A DNA stretch of 37,878 nucleotides from Oscillatoriales cyanobacterium CG2_30_40_61 (lineage in GTDB: Bacteria > Cyanobacteriota > Cyanobacteriia > Cyanobacteriales > Microcoleaceae): contig MNYZ01000098.1 in the NCBI GenBank assembly GCA_001873365.1, positions 1-37,878 of the forward strand, read 5' to 3'. Made by a program: the position numbers and the translations under genes. Below are positions 1 to 6,786 of this stretch, in pieces. Within the stretch, counting starts at the first letter, position 1; each line of letters begins with the position of its first letter. The notes under the pieces were generated by a model. The model did no database searches, was not told where the DNA came from, and saw only the letters and a program-made list of their open reading frames with translations.

Positions 1-582
1 GGTCTGGGGGGACAAATTGGCGATCTGTTAGCCAAAGGTTATAAAATTGGCACGGAATATGCCGATGTTCGTCGCTTCCGTACCGGATCTTGGCGCAGTA
101 GCCCTAGTATTTCGGGCACAGGGGTAGGAGATATTCTTTCTAAATTAGATGCGATCGCCAGTGAGCATCAGGGGGAATATGTGCGTTTAATTGGAATTGA
201 CCCCAAAAACAAACGCCGTGTCCTGGAAGAAATTATTCAGCGTCCCGATGGCAAAGTGGTGCAAACGTCTTCGGCTCCGGCTTCCACCGCTGCCCCCAGT
301 GCAGCAACCGTCAGCAGTGGCAAATTGGATAATAACGTTGCCGATCACGTTCGGGGTCTGTTAGCCAAAGGCTACAAAGTTGGCACAGAACACGCGGATG
401 CTCGCCGCTTCCGTACCGGATCTTGGAACAGTTGTACTCCGATTCAATCTAACAATATCTCCGAAGTGATGGCAGCTTTAGACGGTTGCTTGAACGAACA
501 TCAGGGCGAATATGTACGGTTAATCGGGATTGACTCAAAAGCCAAGCGTCGGGTACTGGAGGAAATTATCCAACGCCCTTAA
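1..582 (+). CDS. ccmM: CcmM, C-terminal part (partial at 5' end)
   Basis: The reading frame is open from base 1 and ends at TAA 580-582, giving 193 visible residues. It holds two Rubisco small-subunit-like (SSUL) modules: residues about 1-82 and 109-193, each with the signature [18 protein letters not shown] and EYVRLIGID, joined by an Ala/Ser/Thr/Pro-rich linker. SSUL modules of CcmM bind Rubisco and condense it in the beta-carboxysome core (known for the family). The N-terminal gamma-carbonic-anhydrase domain and any earlier SSUL copies lie outside the window. The last module carries two cysteines 18 residues apart (codons 433-435 and 487-489); the module before it shows none. The gene sits 40 bp upstream of ccmN, as in many ccm operons. 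Identity is firm; total SSUL number cannot be seen. Confidence 0.96.
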   Translation, partial: GLGGQIGDLLAKGYKIGTEYADVRRFRTGSWRSSPSISGTGVGDILSKLDAIASEHQGEYVRLIGIDPKNKRRVLEEIIQRPDGKVVQTSSAPASTAAPSAATVSSGKLDNNVADHVRGLLAKGYKVGTEHADARRFRTGSWNSCTPIQSNNISEVMAALDGCLNEHQGEYVRLIGIDSKAKRRVLEEIIQRP

Positions 583-622
583 CATCCAGTTTCATGTTTC
601 AACGCTAGAGGTTCGAGTAAAG

Positions 623-1342
623 ATGAACATATCGCCACCGCAACTCCTAAACCCAGATGTTTATGTGAGTGGCGATGTCACAATTGCTCCCGGGGCTACC
701 CTAGCACCCGGGATCATCCTACAAGCGGCAACCGATAGTCAGCTTCGGATCGCTGCGGGGGTTTGTATCGGTCGGGGGGTGATTATTCAGGTTTACCAAG
801 GTATCCTAGAGATAGAGACAGGTGTAGTCTTAGGTTCGGGGGTGTTGATTCTGGGGGCGGGAACCATTGGGGAAAATGCCTGTATTGGTTCGGAAACAAC
901 GATTTTGGAGAGTTCTATTGCACCTCAACAAGTTGTTGCCGCCAGATCTCTAATTGGAGATCGCTCTCGTATATTAGAACCGAAACAGGTATCTCCGCCA
1001 CCAGAACCTGCTCCTGAACCAACGATTATCTCTGCATGGGTTGAAGATTCCGATCCTCTTTTAGAGTTGGTATCCTTTTCTCCTGAACCGGAGATTACCC
1101 AGGTATTAGAGGAAAAGCTCCCTCAATCGTTGGATGTTCTATCAACTCCTCCTGAACCTCAGATAGTAATATCATCCATCTTAGAAAAATCGGAAGCAAC
1201 GGCTTTGGTTTCACAGTCCCCAGAATCCTCGGAACTGTCATCTCAACCCCTGCCTCCGGTCATCTATGGGAAAGAACATCTGAGTCAGTTATTGGATACA
1301 TTGCTTCCCCATCGCAAAGCCTTCAATAACTCCCAGAGTTGA
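623..1342 (+). CDS. ccmN: CcmN, carboxysome core-shell adaptor
   Basis: A 239-residue protein. Residues about 10-125 form a left-handed beta-helix (hexapeptide repeats such as VTIAPGATLAPG and IGENACIGSETTI). A Pro/Glu/Ser-rich linker of about 90 residues follows, containing PPEP-type repeats. The last 25 residues (VIYGKEHLSQLLDTLLPHR and following) match the amphipathic encapsulation peptide. In the family the helix domain binds CcmM and the peptide binds CcmK shell protein, recruiting shell around the Rubisco core. I chose ATG 623 because the protein then begins with MNISPPQLLNPDVYVSGDV, which leads directly into the first hexapeptide turn; the frame extends upstream only into ccmM. The gene lies between ccmM and ccmO. 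Confidence 0.94.
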   Translation: MNISPPQLLNPDVYVSGDVTIAPGATLAPGIILQAATDSQLRIAAGVCIGRGVIIQVYQGILEIETGVVLGSGVLILGAGTIGENACIGSETTILESSIAPQQVVAARSLIGDRSRILEPKQVSPPPEPAPEPTIISAWVEDSDPLLELVSFSPEPEITQVLEEKLPQSLDVLSTPPEPQIVISSILEKSEATALVSQSPESSELSSQPLPPVIYGKEHLSQLLDTLLPHRKAFNNSQS

Positions 1343-1345
1343 GGA

Positions 1346-1399
1346 GAGCACCGGGAGCACCGGGAGCACCGGGAGCACCGGGAGCACCGGGAGCACCGG
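1346..1399. repeat. Tandem array of a 9-bp unit (6 copies)
   Basis: Six exact copies of GAGCACCGG begin three bases after the ccmN stop codon. A degenerate relative of the same array lies after ispG at 29838-29879. It is not in a coding frame. It may be a slippage-prone spacer within the ccm operon. Confidence 0.95.
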
Positions 1400-1407
1400 G
1401 AGGCGAA

Positions 1408-1463
1408 CTATTACCTATTACCTATTACCTATTACCCATTACCTATTACCTATTACCTATTAC
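1408..1463. repeat. Heptanucleotide array (8 units, CTATTAC with one CCATTAC)
   Basis: Eight consecutive 7-bp units lie in strict register in the ccmN-ccmO spacer; seven read CTATTAC and one CCATTAC. Related arrays occur at 21055-21075, 35170-35218 and, in the reverse orientation, 36362-36445. Short tandemly repeated heptamers are a known class in filamentous cyanobacteria. Confidence 0.95.
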
Positions 1464-1499
1464 CCATACGGCATAACCGATCTATCGGAATGATTAAAA

Positions 1500-2267
1500 A
1501 TGGACGCAAACAGACGAAATTCCGGCCATTCTAAACGGTCAAACCAGACCGATTTTAGAGATATGGCTCTGGGTTTAGTTTCTACTCAGAGCTTTCCGGC
1601 GATTGTGGGAACGGCGGATATGATGTTAAAGTCCGCCGGGGTTCATTTAGTGGGCTATGAAAAAATTGGGGGGGGACACTGCACAGCAATTGTGCGGGGT
1701 AAAATTGCTGAGGTGCGTTTGGCGGTGGAAACCGGGGCGCAAACAGCTAAACAGTTTGGTCAATTGATCTCTACCTTAGTAATTCCTCGACCCTTCCCTA
1801 ACCTAGAAATTGTGTTTCCAATTAGTTCTCGTTTATCCGAGCTTACAAATCGGGGTACTGGTCATCGTTTGAGTAATCAAGCGGTGGGTTTACTAGAAAC
1901 ACGAGGATTTCCGGCAATGGTCGGGGCAGCGGATGCTATGTTAAAAGCGGCGGATGTGAGCCTGATGTCCTATGAACGGATTGGGGCGGGGTTGTGTACG
2001 GTTATTATTCGGGGCCCTGTATCCGATGTGGCAATGGCGGTGGAGGCGGGAATGTTTGAAGCCGAACGGATTGGGGAGTTAAACGCTGTAATGGTGATTC
2101 CTCGACCGTTGGAAGATTTGGATCAAACCTTACCTTTAGCCAGTTGTTGGCTAGAACAGCGTCAACCTCTGAGAGTACCAATTAGTGTGAAGGAACAGGA
2201 GAAAGAACTGGTAGAAATCCCCGATTTCCAAAAGTTACCCACTCCGGCTCAAGAAGAATATCTGTGA
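1500..2267 (+). CDS. ccmO: CcmO, tandem-BMC carboxysome shell protein
   Basis: A 255-residue protein with two bacterial-microcompartment (Pf00936-type) domains. Domain one spans about residues 23-108 (ALGLVSTQSFPAIVGTADMMLKSA, then LVIPRPFPNLE) and domain two about 126-215 (AVGLLETRGFPAMVGAADAML, then MVIPRPLEDLD). Both keep the paired pattern of GxVGAADxMLKxA, ExIGxGxCTxIxRG and the IPRP tail. A BMC duplication of this size beside ccmM and ccmN is characteristic of CcmO, a minor shell component forming pseudohexameric trimers. A 20-residue polar N-terminal extension and a 35-residue C-terminal tail flank the domains. The start is ATG 1500, 36 bp past the heptamer array. The stop abuts the decayed toxin gene on the other strand. 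Confidence 0.94.
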   Translation: MDANRRNSGHSKRSNQTDFRDMALGLVSTQSFPAIVGTADMMLKSAGVHLVGYEKIGGGHCTAIVRGKIAEVRLAVETGAQTAKQFGQLISTLVIPRPFPNLEIVFPISSRLSELTNRGTGHRLSNQAVGLLETRGFPAMVGAADAMLKAADVSLMSYERIGAGLCTVIIRGPVSDVAMAVEAGMFEAERIGELNAVMVIPRPLEDLDQTLPLASCWLEQRQPLRVPISVKEQEKELVEIPDFQKLPTPAQEEYL

Positions 2268-2274
2268 CTATCTT

Positions 2275-2377
2275 GGTAAATCGAATATGGCTTTCGGTTT
2301 GATGGCTAACTTCATAACCCAATCTTCTGAGGGCTTTTTCTAAATCTTGACCTTGATCAATCTCTAGGTAATTTCAC
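2275..2377 (-). pseudogene. HicA-like toxin remnant (frameshifted, truncated)
   Basis: On the minus strand GTG 2377 opens VKLPRD and then hits TGA. Shifting by one base restores DQGQDLEKALRRLGYEVSH, followed by QTESHIRFT. This is the N-terminal half of a HicA-type mRNA interferase (family pattern MKLPRDLSGQDL..AL..LGY...RQ.GSHIRLT). Similarity stops at about 2275, just beyond the ccmO stop codon, so the C-terminal half is lost. The GTGA overlap with the preceding antitoxin frame preserves the usual coupled gene order. The identification rests on motif memory over about 36 codons; the frameshift is directly visible. Confidence 0.72.
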
Positions 2378-2583
2378 GAAGCAATTACCTTTTACTGAAC
2401 AATATGCAGTCAAATTATTTTAGGACGTAATATTTGATCAGGAAAATGACAGTGAACAGCATCTTTTATTTCTTGTTTTAAACTTTCTAAATCATCAGCT
2501 TGGGTAATAATTGATTCCCCTAATGCTTGGGCAATATACCCCCCTTCAACATCAGATTCTACTAGGAAAATGATTTCCGTCAT
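2374..2583 (-). pseudogene. HicB-like antitoxin, disrupted by two in-frame stops
   Basis: From ATG at 2583 (minus strand) the frame reads MTEIIFLVESDVEGGYIAQA, then LGESIITQADDLESLKQEIK, then DAVHCHFPDQILRPKII and TGA (2410-2412), 57 residues. Reading through gives LHIVQ, TAA, KVIAS, then TGA overlapping the toxin start. HicB-like relatives typically end in an IRLHIVREEVIAV-like tail, so the TGA most simply replaces an Arg codon (CGA) and the TAA a Glu codon. The partly folded UPF0150-like domain could still be made, but without its conserved C-terminal strand. The gene is too short for ordinary ORF calling. The following 260 bases have no gene on this strand. Confidence 0.75.
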
Positions 2584-2843
2584 GGCTTAAATAACTTTTA
2601 GGTACAAGATAATCGCAGCTTTTCTAATTCTATCACTCCAGGCATGAAAAGCAACTATTAAACTATTGAAATCTAGCAATTAATCAAACTAACTCGACTC
2701 AATAATTATCGACAACTCACAAGCAACCTAGAAACAGGGTTTCTCCTCTCAAATGTGGCACTTAAGGTTGATTATTTTATTTAGGGATGGTTTAGGGTAT
2801 ACTTAATATCAAAATCTTTCAGCCTGAGTAGCTTTAATCATAC
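2584..2843. other. AT-rich spacer without a recognisable gene
   Basis: I see no supported ORF or RNA. The stretch contains AGAAACAGGGTTTCT at 2730-2744, a one-base variant of the dispersed 15-bp palindrome found at 13973, 13991, 21112 and 22802. It also contains a TATACT hexamer near 2799 that could serve as a -10 box for the caspase fragment, without a convincing -35. Confidence 0.5.
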
Positions 2844-3026
2844 ATGAACCGACAGGCGTTGGTAGTCGGCATTAACCGATATCCTGATCTGGAAAATTTG
2901 AAAAGACCAGCTTTCGATGCGGAGGCGATCGCCCATCTTCTCGAAACCTACGGCGGTTTTAAGGTGCGTCGTTTGCCTGTAACCTGCGGCCCAGGAATGG
3001 GTGAAAGCAGAAGATTTAAGAGTTAG
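2844..3026 (+). pseudogene. Truncated caspase-fold (peptidase C14) N-terminal fragment
   Basis: A 60-residue ORF. Its first 46 residues parallel the start of the intact protein at 3168: QALVVGINRYPDL versus KALVVGINRYPDL, then DAEAIAHLLETYGGFKV versus DADAIARLLREYGQFEV. After LPV the match ends, and 14 unrelated residues lead to TAG. The catalytic His and Cys segments are absent, so it cannot be an active protease. It looks like the head of a second paralogous gene left after a deletion or a failed tandem duplication. It lacks the acid-rich insert (NNQGKCQHLKYAA) present in the intact copy, so it is a diverged paralogue rather than a fresh copy. It could still be translated as a small peptide. 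Confidence 0.8.
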
Positions 3027-3066
3027 GTAGATAAACCTGGATGAGTTGAGGGAGTCAAGATCCAAA

Positions 3067-3083
3067 CCGACTGAATGAGTCGG
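3067..3083. other. Small GC hairpin in the leader of the caspase-STAND gene
   Basis: CCGACT (3067-3072) and AGTCGG (3078-3083) form a perfect 6-bp stem with a 5-base loop, between the fragment ORF and the intact gene. No T-run follows, so it is not a classical terminator. An RNA structure in the leader is possible. Confidence 0.4.
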
Positions 3084-3167
3084 GCGGGCAATCAATTATA
3101 ATTTGATTAAAGTAGCGATCGCCTCCGGCAATAGAATCAATCCGCTTGATCAAGGAGATAAATACCA

Positions 3168-5021
3168 ATGGTTCGTAAAGCTTTAGTAGTAGGGATTAAT
3201 CGTTATCCTGATTTAACGAATAATCAAGGTAAGTGCCAGCACCTAAAATATGCGGCGGCGGATGCAGACGCGATCGCCCGTTTGCTAAGAGAATATGGTC
3301 AATTTGAAGTCGAAATACTCCCTGTTAAAGAGGATCATGAAACTTTTGCAATAGATCAGAAAGGATTGGTTAACGCTAAAGTCTTTAAAGATAAGATTTT
3401 TGACTTATTTCAAGCTGATGGTAAAACAACAGCCTTATTATTTTTTGCCGGACATGGTTTGGTTGATCCTAGTTATGGAAAAGAAAAAGGCTATTTCGGG
3501 ACAAGCGATACTGATCTAGACCGTGATAAATGGGGCGTAGAGTTTGATTTTTTAGCAGACCAAATGGGTAGCAGTAATATTCCCGAACAGATAGTTTGGC
3601 TAAATTGTTGTCATAGTGGTCAGTTGACTGAGGCAATTTTTCAAAAATTCCATAACTTAACGACAGAAACTTCTGTTAACCGTGCTTTTATCGCTGCTTG
3701 TCGTGGTTCAGAAATAGCCAATGCTGTAGATGGTCATGGGGTACTAACTCATTTATTATTAGAGGTGTTGAAACCGGAACGTTATGGTATTGGTAAAGAT
3801 ATTAATAGTATAGATGTTGAAATGGGAGTTGAGACTGAGTTTAATAACCATCCTAATTTTCCAACCTATACTCAGCGTCCTGTATATTTTCATAGTGGGA
3901 GACCGATAAAATTTTGGCAAGGAAAAAGTACCAGCTATATTAATACTCAAAAACTAAACGAAGAAGCCGAAAGTAAAGAAAATTTTACCCCCGATCCCCT
4001 ATGCCGAAGAGTGTGGGGAAGAGACGATCTCGTAACAGAAATTATCAGCGCTCTCAAATCTCCTGAAGAATTATCCATATTTTGTTTAAGCGGAGGCCCT
4101 GGATACGGCAAAACAGAGGCAGCAAAAGCAATTGCTAAAGCAGTTTTAAAACAGAATAGTTTTGATGGCGTATTGTGGGTGACAGCAAGAGATACAGAGT
4201 TAGTAGAAACCAAAATTAGTAACAATCAGCGGTCTGAGTCACTTACTTGGGATAAATTTGTAGAAGAAATCGCTATTCAATTGCGATGTCCGAACTCCGA
4301 AAATAGTGTTCGGCAATATCTAAAAGAGAAAAAACGACTGATAGTTTTAGACAATGCGGAAACATCAGATTATGAGGGTATTTTGGCTAATATAGTTAAA
4401 ATACTTAACGATAGTCGAATGCTTTTAACCAGTCGAGTCAAAAATAACACCCGATTTGTCAAATTGCTTCCCATAGAAGGATTAGATTATATCTCGTCGA
4501 AAAATCTTTTACTTGAGGAAGCAAAGTACAAGGAAATACCAGCCCTTATGCAAGCAACTGAAAAGCAACTACACCGCATCCACGAACTTTCTTGCGGGGC
4601 ACCACTAGCCTTGCATTTTGTCGTAGGACTGGTAAAGGATGAGGATGCAATAGATCCTGTGTTATCTGCTTTAGAACAAGCAAGTGGAGAGGTGGAAGTC
4701 TTTTATAAGTTTACATTGGAAACAGCTTGGCGGAGAATTTCAGAGGCATCTCAACGAGTCCTGCATATTATTGGTGAACTGAATGCAGGTATTACCGAAT
4801 CTGAAATTTTACAAGGTTGGGGTCAATTGGGTTGGCCAGAAGCACGTAAGGAACTCAATCGTTGGTATTTAATTGCCGAAACTAGAGATGTTAAGGATGA
4901 AAAGCGCTATGATTTGCACCCTTGGGTTAGAGCTAGTGTACGTAGTGGTTTGGTAGAAAAATGGGAACCTTCTCTTGAAGAGATGAAACGGTTATCTCAA
5001 TGGAAGTTTGGCATCAACTAA
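3168..5021 (+). CDS. Caspase-like peptidase fused to a STAND (NB-ARC-like) NTPase
   Basis: A 617-residue protein. Residues 1-250 form a caspase/metacaspase (C14) fold: ALVVGINRYPDL strand, catalytic His96 in LLFFAGHG and Cys148 in WLNCCHSG. The residue two before Cys148 is Asn146, where metacaspases usually have Asp. Residues 280-490 form a P-loop ATPase: entry motif RRVWGRDD, Walker A GGPGYGKT (309-316), Walker B RLIVLDNAE (390-398), sensor LLTSR (419-423) and the GAPLALHFVVGL motif typical of NB-ARC/STAND. The rest resembles the winged-helix region of such proteins (ETAWRRISEASQRVLHIIG), ending at LHPWVRASV. No C-terminal sensor repeats are fused; TPRs are encoded by the next gene. The start ATG 3168 has AAGGAG about 10 bases upstream. 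The family is associated with regulated cell death and phage defence; the trigger and substrate here are unknown. Confidence 0.88.
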   Translation: MVRKALVVGINRYPDLTNNQGKCQHLKYAAADADAIARLLREYGQFEVEILPVKEDHETFAIDQKGLVNAKVFKDKIFDLFQADGKTTALLFFAGHGLVDPSYGKEKGYFGTSDTDLDRDKWGVEFDFLADQMGSSNIPEQIVWLNCCHSGQLTEAIFQKFHNLTTETSVNRAFIAACRGSEIANAVDGHGVLTHLLLEVLKPERYGIGKDINSIDVEMGVETEFNNHPNFPTYTQRPVYFHSGRPIKFWQGKSTSYINTQKLNEEAESKENFTPDPLCRRVWGRDDLVTEIISALKSPEELSIFCLSGGPGYGKTEAAKAIAKAVLKQNSFDGVLWVTARDTELVETKISNNQRSESLTWDKFVEEIAIQLRCPNSENSVRQYLKEKKRLIVLDNAETSDYEGILANIVKILNDSRMLLTSRVKNNTRFVKLLPIEGLDYISSKNLLLEEAKYKEIPALMQATEKQLHRIHELSCGAPLALHFVVGLVKDEDAIDPVLSALEQASGEVEVFYKFTLETAWRRISEASQRVLHIIGELNAGITESEILQGWGQLGWPEARKELNRWYLIAETRDVKDEKRYDLHPWVRASVRSGLVEKWEPSLEEMKRLSQWKFGIN

Positions 5022-5038
5022 TTTACAGGAGATATCTT

Positions 5039-6100
5039 ATGTCTAATTTTAATGTCAGGTTAATTGAAGAGAGAAAGAATATTTTTAAGTATTTTCAAAC
5101 GTATAAAAAGTTTTTTTTGGAGAGTAACAGAATTGAAAGTAGGGAAGCATTTTGTTTAATGTTAAATACCTGGGAGCGTGTTGCTAAAGACCTATGGGAA
5201 CAGGGATATTGGCAAGACTACTTTCGGTGTGGGGATATTGTTCTTAGATGTACGACGGTTGTCCAAGGAGATGTATTAAATCAAATCGGTTGGAATTATA
5301 TGGAAAAAGAAGATTTTGCGCTGGCAATATCATATTTTCAGGAATCTTTAAAATTATTTGAAAGCATGGGTTATTTGGATGGACAATGCGAATCATTACG
5401 ATATTTCGGGGTATTATACCATAGGCAAAGACGTTTTGGTTCTGCGCTAAAATCCTATCGTAAAGCATTAAATATTATTAATCAAGCAAAGATAAATACG
5501 CCTGGTGAACCGCTGGTAAAACAACAGGCTCAGTCGGCAGAAATTCATAACCTTTTGGGTAATCTTTACTTTAAATTATGCGATTTTAATGCTAGTCGGG
5601 ATGAACTCACACTTTCCCTAAAGCAATATCGTTCTTTGGGAGATGAGTATGTTTATTATCTACCTGCACCTTTACTAAATTTAGGTCGATGGTATTTTCT
5701 CCAGGGTAATTATAGAGAGGCTAGGAGCTACTATAAAGAGTGCCTGCAAATTAGCCACAAAATTAATCGAACGGATACAAAAGTTGGGGTTCTTACCCGA
5801 TTAGCTGAACTTGCCAATGCCGAAGGAGATTGTCGAAAAGCGATTAAATTAACGGAAAGAGCACAACGCATTGCCGGAGAAGAAATTAGGATACAGCGGG
5901 ATAAAGTTGCTCGTTTACAGGAAGAATTTAAAGGCATCAAAATTAGTGATATTCACCAGATCAAGGCTCGGCTTTTGATGCTCTTTCAAGCAGGATTTGA
6001 TTTTGCTTTTTATGCTCCTTTAACATTATTAAAATTTATTCTGTATTACTTAATCAGAATTTTAAAATTTAGATATATAGCGGTTGTTTCCAAAATGTGA
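5039..6100 (+). CDS. TPR-repeat protein with C-terminal membrane segment
   Basis: A 353-residue protein. I chose ATG 5039 because AGGAG lies 7 bases upstream; the frame opens earlier at 5000, inside the previous gene. Residues about 80-300 contain tetratricopeptide-like helix pairs, for example NQIGWNYMEKEDFALAISYF, ESLRYFGVLYHRQRRFGSAL, EIHNLLGNLYFKLCDFNASR and LLNLGRWYFLQGNYREARSY. A basic coiled segment follows, then a hydrophobic stretch (FYAPLTLLKFILYYLIRIL, about 320-340) near the C-terminus, suggesting tail anchoring. It lies 17 bp after the caspase-STAND gene and is surely co-transcribed. Many STAND proteins carry TPRs in the same chain, so this is plausibly the detached sensor or a membrane adaptor. 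The pairing is an inference. Confidence 0.82.
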   Translation: MSNFNVRLIEERKNIFKYFQTYKKFFLESNRIESREAFCLMLNTWERVAKDLWEQGYWQDYFRCGDIVLRCTTVVQGDVLNQIGWNYMEKEDFALAISYFQESLKLFESMGYLDGQCESLRYFGVLYHRQRRFGSALKSYRKALNIINQAKINTPGEPLVKQQAQSAEIHNLLGNLYFKLCDFNASRDELTLSLKQYRSLGDEYVYYLPAPLLNLGRWYFLQGNYREARSYYKECLQISHKINRTDTKVGVLTRLAELANAEGDCRKAIKLTERAQRIAGEEIRIQRDKVARLQEEFKGIKISDIHQIKARLLMLFQAGFDFAFYAPLTLLKFILYYLIRILKFRYIAVVSKM

Positions 6101-6110
6101 TCTCGCTATA

Positions 6111-6139
6111 ATACCTAAACGTATCTAAAATTTAGGTAT
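6111..6139. terminator. AT-rich inverted repeat after the TPR gene
   Basis: ATACCTAAA (6111-6119) and TTTAGGTAT (6131-6139) are perfect 9-bp complements around an 11-base loop, starting 11 bases after the TPR stop. The stem is AT-rich and no T-tract follows, so a terminator is only one option; an operator is another. Confidence 0.35.
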
Positions 6140-6271
6140 GAATACCAGCGCAACTTATCGATAAATTGTCAAAGAGGTTATTGTTCAAAAGGCTAACACA
6201 AAATGATATTCTTTTAGCTTTTATTGGAGAATCTTTAATTGCCTTCACTACCGTGTCTAGTGATTAATGAC

Positions 6272-6291
6272 AAGAGCGTGATCGCGCTCTT
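6272..6291. promoter_or_regulatory. GC-rich hairpin upstream of the unknown-gene cassette
   Basis: AAGAGCG (6272-6278) and CGCTCTT (6285-6291) form a 7-bp stem with loop TGATCG. The surroundings (GTGATTAATGACAAGAGCG) resemble the leader of the next gene (GTGATAAATAATAACAAGAA followed by CGCGATCGCG near 6708-6737). It could terminate upstream transcription or control 6358. Confidence 0.4.
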
Positions 6292-6324
6292 ATGAGTAGA
6301 ATCAGCATCGGGTAAAAGAAAGGT

Positions 6325-6330
6325 TATAAT
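6325..6330 (+). promoter_or_regulatory. Candidate -10 box TATAAT for gene 6358
   Basis: A perfect TATAAT lies 27 bases before ATG 6358. No good -35 hexamer is visible 16-18 bp upstream, which suggests an activator-dependent promoter or chance in AT-rich DNA. Confidence 0.4.
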
Positions 6331-6357
6331 TAATAATTAACTAACTTTGAACCAGAT

Positions 6358-6711
6358 ATGACTACAGTTGCGATCCTGCCTGTATTTAATACCAACGGTG
6401 AGAAATCTTATCGCGCTATTGCCGGAGATCAACAGTCTGTTGGCACAACTGCGGGTCAAGCTTTAGATAGTTTGACTACTTTATTAGGCGAAACAAACTT
6501 CAGTGCCTTATTAATTATTCAAAGCTTTAACCCTGACGAATTATTTACTGCTGAACAACAAAAACAATTATCGGAATTAATGAATTTGTGGCGTGCAGCA
6601 CGCGATCGCGGACAAACCCTTTCTTCCCAACAACAAGCAGAATTAGAAACTCTTGTCGAAGTCGAACTTAAAGCGGCTACATTTCGGACATCGGCTTTTG
6701 TAAAACAGTGA
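6358..6711 (+). CDS. Conserved-looking protein of unknown function (117 aa)
   Basis: I do not recognise a named domain. The N-terminal half is beta-like (TTVAILPVFNTNGEKSYRAI) with SVGTTAGQALDSLTTLLGE after it; the C-terminal half is helical and glutamine-rich. Two internal segments resemble each other: FTAEQQKQLSELM (about residues 61-73) and LSSQQQAELETLV (about 88-100). A third similar segment, LNADQQKELFTIG, occurs in the next gene product, which suggests a shared short helical motif. There is no signal peptide or membrane helix, so it is probably cytosolic. It has its own candidate -10 box and a leader resembling that of the next gene. Its position in the caspase-STAND island suggests a partner role, by inference only. 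Confidence 0.75.
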   Translation: MTTVAILPVFNTNGEKSYRAIAGDQQSVGTTAGQALDSLTTLLGETNFSALLIIQSFNPDELFTAEQQKQLSELMNLWRAARDRGQTLSSQQQAELETLVEVELKAATFRTSAFVKQ

Positions 6712-6726
6712 TAAATAATAACAAGA

Positions 6727-6754
6727 ACGCGATCGCGTCTGATTCTACTATAAT
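6727..6754 (+). promoter_or_regulatory. HIP1 palindrome and TATAAT upstream of gene 6787
   Basis: ACGCGATCGCGT (6727-6738) is a perfect 12-bp palindrome with a HIP1 core. TATAAT follows at 6749-6754, 33 bases before ATG 6787. This mirrors the hairpin-then-TATAAT arrangement before gene 6358. Confidence 0.4.
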
Positions 6755-6786
6755 TAAGAGCAATTCTAACTTACTTTACTCCCAGC

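Noticed and set aside
596-640. GGTTCGAG near 610, reminiscent of a tRNA T-loop
   Set aside because: No acceptor stem, anticodon arm or CCA-compatible fold can be built around it. I found no tRNA or rRNA in the window.
763-1017. Frame-shifted ORF inside ccmN
   Set aside because: It is a shadow of the hexapeptide-repeat coding region, with no ribosome-binding site and no family match.
3026-3168. CRISPR-like spacing between repeats in the accessory island
   Set aside because: No repeat-spacer periodicity exists here or elsewhere; all arrays in the window are direct tandem units without spacers.
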